Positions 40,147 through 46,728 of a stretch of 46,728 nucleotides of DNA are shown here, piece after piece (within the stretch, counting starts at the first letter, position 1; each line of letters begins with the position of its first letter). The stretch is from Pelagibacterium sp. Lineage in GTDB: Bacteria > Pseudomonadota > Alphaproteobacteria > Rhizobiales > Devosiaceae. The DNA lies in contig PBNW01000074.1 in assembly GCA_002723255.1 (NCBI GenBank), positions 1 through 46,728 on the forward strand. The letters are read 5' to 3'. A program made the translations under genes and the position numbers. The notes below the pieces were generated by a model. The model was not told the origin of the DNA. It worked only from the letters and a program-made list of their open reading frames with translations, and searched no databases.

Positions 40147-41244
40147 CTATTGATCGCTCAACCGCACCGCATATTCGTTCGAGAGCATGTCGAGTATGCG
40201 CTTGCGGACCGCCGGATCGATCGTCGTCCCTTCGATAAAAAGGGCTTCCGCCGCGCGATCGGTGACCTGCTCATAGGCCCCCAGAACGCTTGAAACTTCG
40301 GCGCGATACTGGGGGTCGGCAAAGATATCACGCCAGGCCTGGCGCCATGTCTCGACGATTTCCGGCGGCGTGCCGCCCGGTAGAATCACCATCTTCTGAG
40401 CGGCAAATCCGGCGATATTGAAAGCGCGATAGGCCTCATAGTCGGGCCCGGAAGGCGGCTCGCCGTGTAACATCTCATACACTTCTTCGACGATGGGCAG
40501 ATCGGGAAAGGTAGGATCGCGCTGCATCACACCATTTTCGTCGAGGATGCCCCAACTCATAAGTGGCACGGCGTCGCCAGCCTCGGCCATCGGAACAACA
40601 TTGCGCAAGTACGAGGCCGTTGTCTGGTAGTCGATGCTGACTTCGCCTCGTTCCATGGCGATCAGCCCGTCGGCGCGACCGGTGTAGCCGAACACATAGC
40701 TGACATCAAAACCAAGTAACCGGAATGCCAGCATGGGAACGAGGTCGAGCGACGTTGGCCCCTGGCTCGCAAACACCAGGGTCTGGTCGGCAAGCCTGTC
40801 GATGTCGTCGGGACCCTCGACCCCCGTTCCGGGCGCGACGTAAACCACCCCTCCGGTCGGTGCAACCATCACCACTTCCCAGTCTTTGTAATCGTAACGC
40901 ACACGCAGATCGCCCAGCAGGTAGGGAAATTGTGTCGATCCCGAAGTCCCCAGAATGGTCAGCCCGTCCGGCCGGGCGCGGCTGGCAAACGTGTTGGGAC
41001 CACGGGTGCCGCCACCGCCGGGTTCATTGACGATTTCGATTTCTGGATGACCCGGCAGGTGCCGGGTCAGAAATGGCGCATTGAACCGCGCCCAGGTATC
41101 CGAGCCCCCGCTCCGGCTAAAGGGAATGATCCACTCGATGGTCTCGCCCTGGAAACTGACCTCGGCCAAGGCCGTGGTCGCGGGAGCCAGAGACAATCCA
41201 AATCCCGCGCTCAAGGCCCGTGCCCAACGCAGCAGTCCGCTCAT
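40147..41244 (-). CDS. Tripartite tricarboxylate transporter substrate-binding protein (TctC family), copy 1
   Basis: This 365-residue periplasmic binding protein of the TctC/Bug family would deliver a carboxylate ligand to a TctAB permease. A signal peptide ends at about residue 27 (TTALA). Family segments include WIIPFSRSGGSDTWARF and LGTSGSTQFPYLLG. It is clearly paralogous to the plus-strand copy at 43770 along its whole length, by eye about half identical. There is no permease gene beside it on its strand. The GGAGGAGG SD is strong. The ligand is unknown. Confidence 0.9.
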   Translation of the reverse strand: MSGLLRWARALSAGFGLSLAPATTALAEVSFQGETIEWIIPFSRSGGSDTWARFNAPFLTRHLPGHPEIEIVNEPGGGGTRGPNTFASRARPDGLTILGTSGSTQFPYLLGDLRVRYDYKDWEVVMVAPTGGVVYVAPGTGVEGPDDIDRLADQTLVFASQGPTSLDLVPMLAFRLLGFDVSYVFGYTGRADGLIAMERGEVSIDYQTTASYLRNVVPMAEAGDAVPLMSWGILDENGVMQRDPTFPDLPIVEEVYEMLHGEPPSGPDYEAYRAFNIAGFAAQKMVILPGGTPPEIVETWRQAWRDIFADPQYRAEVSSVLGAYEQVTDRAAEALFIEGTTIDPAVRKRILDMLSNEYAVRLSDQ

Positions 41245-41453
41245 AATCCTCCTCCAATGACAGGCGTGAACCGATGATCCTCCGAGCGCAGGCCGGTCCG
41301 GCCAATGTCTAACGCCTCATTGGGCGCGAGGCCACCCCTCACGGAAATTTGCTTGCCAGCCAGGTCCCGGCGGGGTCACATTGTCCAAACAGAAGGGGCT
41401 TTGCGCCGCGCGATCCCTGCTGTTGAAAAAATGAACACGGAGGGTAGAGGCGT

Positions 41454-42128
41454 TTGCGCATCGTTTTGATCGAAGACAACACAATGTTGGCGCGCGCAGT
41501 CATTCAGTCATTACAGGACGAAGGGCACGCCGTCGATTGGCTGGCCAATGGCGATGATGGCGCTCAATTTCTGTCAACCGAGGGCGCCGATCTGGCCATT
41601 GTCGATATCAACCTTCCCAAACGCAGCGGCCTCGATGTCATTCGCACTCTGGGCACCGAACGCAACGATATTCCCGTGCTTGTGCTGACGGCCCGCGACA
41701 GCCTCCATGACCGTATCATCGGACTCGACGCGGGCGCCGATGACTACATGACCAAGCCCTTCGAAATGGCCGAGCTCAATGCGCGCGTGCGCGCCCTGGG
41801 GCGCCGCAGGGGCCAGCGTGTGCACAACATTGAGGCCATGGGACAGCTCAGCTACGACAGGCTTTCGCGTCAGCTCGTAGGCCCTGATGGACTGATAGCT
41901 CTTCCCCGGCGCGAACTTGCGCTTTGGGAGGTGTTGTTCGACCATGCCGAGCGTGTCGTGCCCAAGGACGCCCTGTGCGACAGCATCTATGGGACAGGTG
42001 CCGATATCGACGTCAACGCTGTCGAGTTGCTGGTGTCCCGCCTGCGCCGCAAGATCGAACCGTTCGGCATCACAATAAGGGCTATCCGCGGGCTCGGCTA
42101 TGTGCTCCGCCCGGTGGCGGTCCAATGA
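41454..42128 (+). CDS. tctD: Two-component response regulator, TctD-like (OmpR family)
   Basis: This 224-residue regulator has a receiver domain with acidic pocket E7/D8, phosphoacceptor D51, T79 and K101, followed by an OmpR-type winged-helix DNA-binding domain (about residues 130-222). The start is TTG at 41454, preceded by GGAGGG, and gives the family start MRIVLIEDN. It overlaps the kinase gene by 4 nt (ATGA). Its place between two tctC genes suggests it controls the transporter in response to its substrate. Confidence 0.9.
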   Translation: MRIVLIEDNTMLARAVIQSLQDEGHAVDWLANGDDGAQFLSTEGADLAIVDINLPKRSGLDVIRTLGTERNDIPVLVLTARDSLHDRIIGLDAGADDYMTKPFEMAELNARVRALGRRRGQRVHNIEAMGQLSYDRLSRQLVGPDGLIALPRRELALWEVLFDHAERVVPKDALCDSIYGTGADIDVNAVELLVSRLRRKIEPFGITIRAIRGLGYVLRPVAVQ

Positions 42129-43558
42129 GCGCTGGACCTGTCAGTACACGAAGCCTTCGCGCCCGGCTTTTTGTGCTGCTGGTCGTACCGTTGATCTTTG
42201 TTGCCTTGGCCTCGAGCGCCGTGCGCTATTGGTCGGCGCAGAACATGTCCAAAGACCTCTACGACGACACGCTCAAGGTGGTGGCACACGCCGTTGCCCG
42301 CGAGGTTGTGCTGACCAAGGGTGACCTTGTTGCCGATGCGCTGCTTGATTCTCTGGTCGGCGCGCTGGGCGATCCGATCTATTATCAGGTTCGCGCCGCC
42401 GACGGCCGCTTCGTGACCGGCCACTCCGACGCGCCGGTGCCCTCGGCCAACCTGGTGGTTCCGGGTGGCACACCGGTCTTTTTCGACAGCACATACAACG
42501 GTCGACCGGTCCGAGCTGTCATCCTGCGTGAATTCATAGCTGATATCGATTTCGATGGCTGGACCACGGTTCAGGTTTGGCAAACGGTCACCCAACGGCA
42601 GGCTCTGTCTCTCTCGCTCGTTGGCCAATCTGTTTTCAATCTCCTGCTTATCGTTGGCTCTGCAGCGGTTCTGTTCTGGTTCGGCATCAATCGGGGTCTG
42701 ACCCCGCTCACCGATTTGCGAAGCGCCGTGGGATTGCGCTCGGCCAGCGATTTGCGCCCCATCCGCCGCCCGGTGCCCCACGAGGTTGCTCCATTGGTCG
42801 AGACCATCAACAGCCTGTTTGCTCGGCTCAAGGACGAACTCGATAGGCGCAACGCCTTTATTGGCAACGCGGCCCATCAATTGCGCAATCCAGTTGCCGC
42901 CATTCAGGCCCAGGCCGAGGTCGCCCTCAGCGCGAGCAGCGACCACGGTCGCACGGCCCGTCTGCAGGATTTGGCGCAAGCGGCGCGCCAGCTTTCGCGC
43001 ATGAGCCATCAATTGCTCAATTTCGACATCGCCAATGAGGGCAGGGGCGACGACCTGCAACCACCATCCGACCTCACCCGGCTGGTCGCCGATGTGGCCC
43101 GCCGGCATGTGCCCCGTGCCCTCAAGGCCCATGTCGATATTGAACTTGAATCTGCCACCGAGCCGCTGCCGGTTGCCGGCAACCGCGTTATGCTTGAAGA
43201 GGCGATCGACAATCTCATCGACAATGGTCTCAAATATGGCTGTGCCGAAGGCGGACGGCTTTCGCTCGCTGTCGAGCGTGTGGGCAATATGGCCGCCCTA
43301 ACCGTGTCCGATGATGGTCCCGGTATTCCGCCCGAAGCCAGCGACCGGGTGTTCGACAGATTTGTGCGGCTGTCCGACGACAGCGATGGAGGATGCGGCC
43401 TTGGCCTGTCTATCGTCCGGGCCATTGCTCAACGGGCGGGGGGTGATGTTGGTATCATCTCCGTCGAAAGCGGTTGCACGATACGCCTCGAACTGCCCGT
43501 AGCCCAATCGCAAAAGGCCGCTCAGGGCCCTGGAAACGGGGCGATGGCGGCCGAATAG
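42125..43558 (+). CDS. tctE: Sensor histidine kinase, TctE-like
   Basis: This 477-residue membrane kinase is the partner of the upstream regulator. It has spans at about residues 13-35 and 165-187 with a periplasmic TctE-type sensor domain between them. A HAMP-like linker is followed by the H-box with His251 (NAAHQLRNPVA) and the N-box N363/N367. The G1 box is DDGPG (396-400) and the G2 box GCGLGLS (423-429). The H-box reads HQLRNPVA where TctE-type kinases usually have HQLRTPLA. The ATG overlapping tctD is the start. A longer frame to 41924 is antisense-like extension inside tctD. Confidence 0.9.
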   Translation: MSAGPVSTRSLRARLFVLLVVPLIFVALASSAVRYWSAQNMSKDLYDDTLKVVAHAVAREVVLTKGDLVADALLDSLVGALGDPIYYQVRAADGRFVTGHSDAPVPSANLVVPGGTPVFFDSTYNGRPVRAVILREFIADIDFDGWTTVQVWQTVTQRQALSLSLVGQSVFNLLLIVGSAAVLFWFGINRGLTPLTDLRSAVGLRSASDLRPIRRPVPHEVAPLVETINSLFARLKDELDRRNAFIGNAAHQLRNPVAAIQAQAEVALSASSDHGRTARLQDLAQAARQLSRMSHQLLNFDIANEGRGDDLQPPSDLTRLVADVARRHVPRALKAHVDIELESATEPLPVAGNRVMLEEAIDNLIDNGLKYGCAEGGRLSLAVERVGNMAALTVSDDGPGIPPEASDRVFDRFVRLSDDSDGGCGLGLSIVRAIAQRAGGDVGIISVESGCTIRLELPVAQSQKAAQGPGNGAMAAE

Positions 43559-43573
43559 TCGCGGGTTTTGTGC

Positions 43574-43594
43574 CGGACAGCTTTCCGACAGCTT
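43574..43594 (+). promoter_or_regulatory. Tandem direct repeats upstream of tctC (possible TctD sites)
   Basis: CGGACAGCTT (43574-43583) and CCGACAGCTT (43585-43594) repeat with an 11-bp period, the spacing at which OmpR-family dimers bind. They lie about 180 bp before the tctC copy 2 start, in the 211-bp gap after tctE. A promoter cannot be placed with confidence. Confidence 0.4.
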
Positions 43595-43769
43595 GGTGTT
43601 GCATGATGCATTCCAGCAGACATCCGTTGTTTCCGCATTTCCTTGCCATGCCTCGGCAAAGGCCGGAGAAAATCAGGGTGCAACGCTCGGATGGACCGAA
43701 GGCCGCTGGGGAGGCGCGGCGTGGGGACGATGCGGAGGTCTGCCCGCGAACTCTATGGGAGGATCCTAT

Positions 43770-44876
43770 ATGAAAAATGCACTTCGCTTCGCGCGGGGTT
43801 TGGCCGTGTCCGCCGTTATGGCGGCCTCGATTGCCATTGCGCCGGCCTCTGTTCAGGCCCAGGAGGTCGACTTTTCCGGCCAGACAGTTGAATGGTGGAT
43901 TCCGTTCTCAGAAGGTGGGGGGTCCGACGTCTGGGCGCGCTTTTACGCACCCTATCTGTCCAAGCACCTGCCCGGGCAACCAAACGTGATCGTTCGCAAC
44001 GTCCCCGGCGGCGGCTCGATCACCGGCGCCAACGAATTCGTCGCACGCGCCGAACCCGATGGACTTTCTCTGCTTGGTACTTCGGGTTCGACCCAGTTCC
44101 CGTTCCTGCTCGGCGATAGCCGCGTTCAATATGACTACGCCGAACTTGAGCCCGTTCTGGTTTCCCCGACCGGCGGTGTGGTTTACGTCCCGGCCAGCCT
44201 CGGGATTTCCGACGCATCCGAAATGGGCGAGCTCATGGGCACCGAACTGGTTTATGCCAGCCAGGGCGCAACCTCGCTCGATCTCGTTCCGCTTTTGGCC
44301 TTTGAAGTGCTGGGCCTCGACGTGCGTCATGTCTTCGGCATGACCGGCCGCGGCGATGGCCGTCTGGCATTCGAGCGTGGCGAAGCCACAATCGATTACC
44401 AGACCTCGTCAGCCTACCTCACCAACGTAGTCCCGCTTGTCGAAGCCGGCGACGCTGTTCCGCTCTTTTCTTGGGGCGTGCTCGATTCGGAAGGCAACGT
44501 TCAGCGTGACCCGACCTTCCCCGATCTGCCACACTTCCTTGAAGCTTACGAAATGGTTCATGGTGAAATGGGCGCAGCAGGAATCGAACTGCAGGCCTAT
44601 CTCGCCTTCTTTGGTTCGGGCTTTGCTGCCCAGAAGCCGGCCATGCTTCCCAACGGAACTCCGCCTGAGATCGTGGCGGCCTACCGTCAGGCTTTCGTCG
44701 ACGCCGTCGCCGATCCTGAACTCCAGGCCGCAAAGGTTGAAATCTTGGGTGAATACGACCAGGCCGTCGGTGACGAGGTAGCCGGTGTTTACACCGCTGC
44801 GACGACCATCGACCCTGTGGCCCGTGACTGGGTGCGTCAGTTCCTGACAGAGAACTACCAGGTCACTCTCGAATAG
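43770..44876 (+). CDS. tctC: Tripartite tricarboxylate transporter substrate-binding protein (TctC family), copy 2
   Basis: This 368-residue periplasmic solute-binding protein has a signal peptide ending at about residue 30 (ASVQA). WWIPFSEGGGSDVWARF and LGTSGSTQFPFLLG mark the TctC/Bug fold. ATG 43770 follows a GGGAGG SD and gives the signal peptide. The frame further upstream to 43593 is not supported. The permease gene lies downstream, so this is the copy most likely paired with the transporter. At about 340 mature residues it is slightly longer than typical TctC. Confidence 0.93.
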   Translation: MKNALRFARGLAVSAVMAASIAIAPASVQAQEVDFSGQTVEWWIPFSEGGGSDVWARFYAPYLSKHLPGQPNVIVRNVPGGGSITGANEFVARAEPDGLSLLGTSGSTQFPFLLGDSRVQYDYAELEPVLVSPTGGVVYVPASLGISDASEMGELMGTELVYASQGATSLDLVPLLAFEVLGLDVRHVFGMTGRGDGRLAFERGEATIDYQTSSAYLTNVVPLVEAGDAVPLFSWGVLDSEGNVQRDPTFPDLPHFLEAYEMVHGEMGAAGIELQAYLAFFGSGFAAQKPAMLPNGTPPEIVAAYRQAFVDAVADPELQAAKVEILGEYDQAVGDEVAGVYTAATTIDPVARDWVRQFLTENYQVTLE

Positions 44877-44890
44877 GCCGTGTTTTCAGC

Positions 44891-44919
44891 GGTGCCGCGG
44901 CTCAGAGAGCCGCGGCACC
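44891..44919 (+). other. Strong intercistronic hairpin between tctC and tctA
   Basis: GGTGCCGCGGCTC (44891-44903) pairs perfectly with GAGCCGCGGCACC (44907-44919) over 13 bp with an AGA loop, 15 nt after the tctC stop. Only a weak T-rich stretch follows. It probably stabilises tctC mRNA or reduces read-through, so the binding protein is made in excess over the permease. Confidence 0.65.
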
Positions 44920-45009
44920 GTCGCTTTCCTGATGCGCGCTTGTCGTGCTCCGCGATAATGCTGCGCCGGCACCCGAACCTGCGTTCGGCAAAACTCACGA
45001 GTAACCAAT

Positions 45010-46728
45010 ATGCTCGACGTACTTTTTTCAGCACTCGCTGAACTGCTGACCCCTCACCACATGATGTTTCTGACCCTCGGCGTGCTGCTGGGCCTGGTCA
45101 TTGGCATTCTGCCCGGCCTTGGCGGCATCGTCGGTTTGTCACTGCTGCTGCCTTTCCTCTACGGCATGGATCAAACCTCGGCACTGGCCATGCTTATCGG
45201 CCTCGTCGCCATCATTCCCACCTCCGACACCTTTGCGTCGGTGCTGATGGGCATTCCAGGCTCGACGGCCAGTCAGGCAACCGTTCTCGATGGATTTCCA
45301 CTCGCCAAGAAGGGGCAGGCTGCCCGCGCGTTGTCGGCGGCGTTCTCGGCTTCGCTCATGGGCGGTCTGTTCGGCGCCCTGATCCTTACCGGCTTTGTTG
45401 TTATCGCCCGCCCGCTTATCCTGAGCTTTTCCTCGGCCGAACTGTTCGCCCTCACTCTTTTCGGCCTCTCGATGGTCGGCGTCCTCTCGGGCAACAACCT
45501 TGCCAAGGGCGTCGCTGCTGCCGCTTTGGGCCTGGCCTTCGGCGCCGTCGGCGCAGCGCCAGCCACTGGCGAGTATCGCATGGATTTCGGCCTGCTCTAT
45601 CTCTCGACCGGTATTCCGCTGGTGATCGTGGCGCTGGGCCTGTTCGCCGTGCCCGAAATTGTCGACCTGCTGCGCGGTGGCTCCTCGATTGCCAGCAAAT
45701 CTTCTTCTCTGGGGCAGGGGTGGCGGCAGGGGCTCAAGGACACTTGGACCTACAAATGGCTCGCTCTACGCTGTTCGGGCCTTGGTGCAGTCATCGGCGC
45801 CATCCCCGGGCTTGGCGGCTCGGTCGTGGACTGGATCGCCTATGGCCACGTCGTTCAGACCTCTAAGGACCGCTCGCAATACGGCAAGGGTGATATTCGA
45901 GGTGTGATCGCGCCGGAATCCGCCAACAATGCCAAGGAAGGCGGTGGGCTCATCCCCACGCTTTTGTTTGGCATCCCCGGCTCGGGGTCCATGGCGGTGT
46001 TTCTGGCGGGCCTCATCCTCCTCGGCATCCAGCCGGGTCCGGCGATGGCCGACCGCAATCTGGATGTGACCTACACCATCGTGTGGTCACTGGCCCTGGC
46101 CAACGTGATCGGCACACTGCTCTGCATCGTCGCCGCACCTGGTATCGCGCGCCTGACCACCATCCGCTACACGCTCATCGCGCCGTTCATGATCATGGTC
46201 ATAACGTTTGCGTCCTTTCAGGCTACCCGGTCTCTCAACGACCTTGTTGCTCTGCTGATCGTGGGTGCCATTGGCGTTCTTCTCAAGCGCTTCGGCTGGC
46301 CGCGTCCAGGCTTCCTGATCGGTTTCGTTCTTGCCACCCAGGCCGAACGATATCTTTATCAGGCAGTCCAGTTCTCGGGTTGGGGTTTTCTCACCCGTCC
46401 GCTGGTTATCGGTATCATTGTGCTCACGGTGGTGTCGGTCTGGCTCGGCGCCCGCACCCGGCCGGGCGAAGAGGCGGCAAAGGTCAGCACCGAAGGTACG
46501 ACCGAACTCGCTCAGGCGGGCCAGTTATGGCCTCAGATACTGTTCGGGGTTGCAGTTCTTGCTGGCTTTGCCTTCGTGTTCTGGGAATCGTTCGGCCTGT
46601 CACAGCTTGGCGGCATCTTCCCCACATGGGTCGCCGTCGTCGGGATCGTGGCAACGCTTGTTGCCATGGTGCCGCTACTGACGGGCAAGACGGAATCCAC
46701 TGCCAATTTCGATACCGAGGTCACCCCG
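45010..46728 (+). CDS. tctA: Tripartite tricarboxylate transporter permease TctA with TctB-like C-terminal part (3' end outside window)
   Basis: The frame is open for 573 codons from ATG 45010 to the window edge. The first 490 residues or so are TctA, the large secondary permease of the TTT family, with two family motifs: GILPGLGG near residue 32 and GAIPGLGGSVVDW near residue 264. GIPGSTASQA lies near residue 80 and LFGIPGSGSMAVF near residue 320. From about residue 500, LWPQILFGVAVLAGFAFVFW and GGIFPTWVAVVGIVATL resemble the small TctB subunit. No separate tctB lies between tctC and tctA. The SD is weak. Confidence 0.85.
   Translation, partial: MLDVLFSALAELLTPHHMMFLTLGVLLGLVIGILPGLGGIVGLSLLLPFLYGMDQTSALAMLIGLVAIIPTSDTFASVLMGIPGSTASQATVLDGFPLAKKGQAARALSAAFSASLMGGLFGALILTGFVVIARPLILSFSSAELFALTLFGLSMVGVLSGNNLAKGVAAAALGLAFGAVGAAPATGEYRMDFGLLYLSTGIPLVIVALGLFAVPEIVDLLRGGSSIASKSSSLGQGWRQGLKDTWTYKWLALRCSGLGAVIGAIPGLGGSVVDWIAYGHVVQTSKDRSQYGKGDIRGVIAPESANNAKEGGGLIPTLLFGIPGSGSMAVFLAGLILLGIQPGPAMADRNLDVTYTIVWSLALANVIGTLLCIVAAPGIARLTTIRYTLIAPFMIMVITFASFQATRSLNDLVALLIVGAIGVLLKRFGWPRPGFLIGFVLATQAERYLYQAVQFSGWGFLTRPLVIGIIVLTVVSVWLGARTRPGEEAAKVSTEGTTELAQAGQLWPQILFGVAVLAGFAFVFWESFGLSQLGGIFPTWVAVVGIVATLVAMVPLLTGKTESTANFDTEVTP

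Noticed and set aside
41291-41303. GGCCGG-T-CCGGCC palindrome between the divergent tctC and tctD
   Set aside because: It is short and GC-rich, and could easily occur by chance. With no second copy or promoter placed next to it, I do not call it a regulatory site.
1-46728. CRISPR arrays, insertion sequences, prophage or tRNA genes
   Set aside because: No regularly spaced repeats, transposase or integrase motifs, or tRNA-like cloverleaf segments were noticed on either strand by reading. A tRNAscan or ISfinder run would settle this.

Overview
The window is a 46.7 kb piece of an alphaproteobacterial chromosome. It most likely comes from the Hyphomicrobiales (Rhizobiales), and a Devosia/Pelagibacterium-like lineage is my best guess. 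The reasons are the GC-rich coding sequence, the gene order nuo - birA - RNase J - DUF1467 - proS - lolC/D - dnaE - rpsB-tsf-pyrH-frr-uppS-cdsA-rseP-bamA-lpxD-fabZ-lpxA-lpxI-lpxB - gltA/gltX/comEC/lexA, the use of LpxI, a ProRS of only 449 residues, and LexA boxes of the alphaproteobacterial GTTC-N7-GTTC type. The genus is inferred from gene order and protein style, without any database search.

Layout. Positions 1-10679 hold the distal part of the complex I operon (nuoF 3' end, then nuoG to nuoN). Positions 10691-13521 hold birA, an RNase J gene and a small DUF1467 membrane protein. In 13522-13884 a gene for a probable independent small RNA lies on the minus strand, with its own promoter and intrinsic terminator. 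proS, lolC-type permease and lolD follow to 17277. Between lolD and dnaE there is a 32-codon membrane peptide gene whose promoter carries two near-consensus LexA half-site pairs, placed the same way as those of lexA itself at 40047-40086. Positions 17823-34164 are a long plus-strand run: dnaE, ribosomal protein S2, EF-Ts, UMP kinase, RRF, the isoprenoid/phospholipid genes uppS and cdsA, the site-2 protease rseP, the outer-membrane assembly gene bamA and the lipid A genes lpxD-fabZ-lpxA-lpxI-lpxB. Many neighbouring genes overlap by 4 nt, which suggests translational coupling. dxr, usual between cdsA and rseP, is absent here, and BamA has one POTRA domain fewer than usual.

Positions 34161-37076 carry gltA and gltX on the minus strand. 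gltA runs tail to tail into lpxB, sharing a CTAG for both stop codons. comEC (plus) and lexA (minus, with two SOS boxes) follow. The last 6.6 kb is a tripartite tricarboxylate transporter (TTT) locus: a minus-strand tctC, a divergent two-component system (tctD-tctE), a second paralogous tctC, and a tctA whose reading frame continues into TctB-like sequence and leaves the window.

Most of the region is ordinary core genome. The points most worth following up are the SOS-promoted small peptide between lolD and dnaE (a possible SidA-like division inhibitor), the small RNA beside proS, the missing dxr, the four-POTRA BamA, and the unusual TTT layout with two TctC paralogues and a TctA-TctB fusion.
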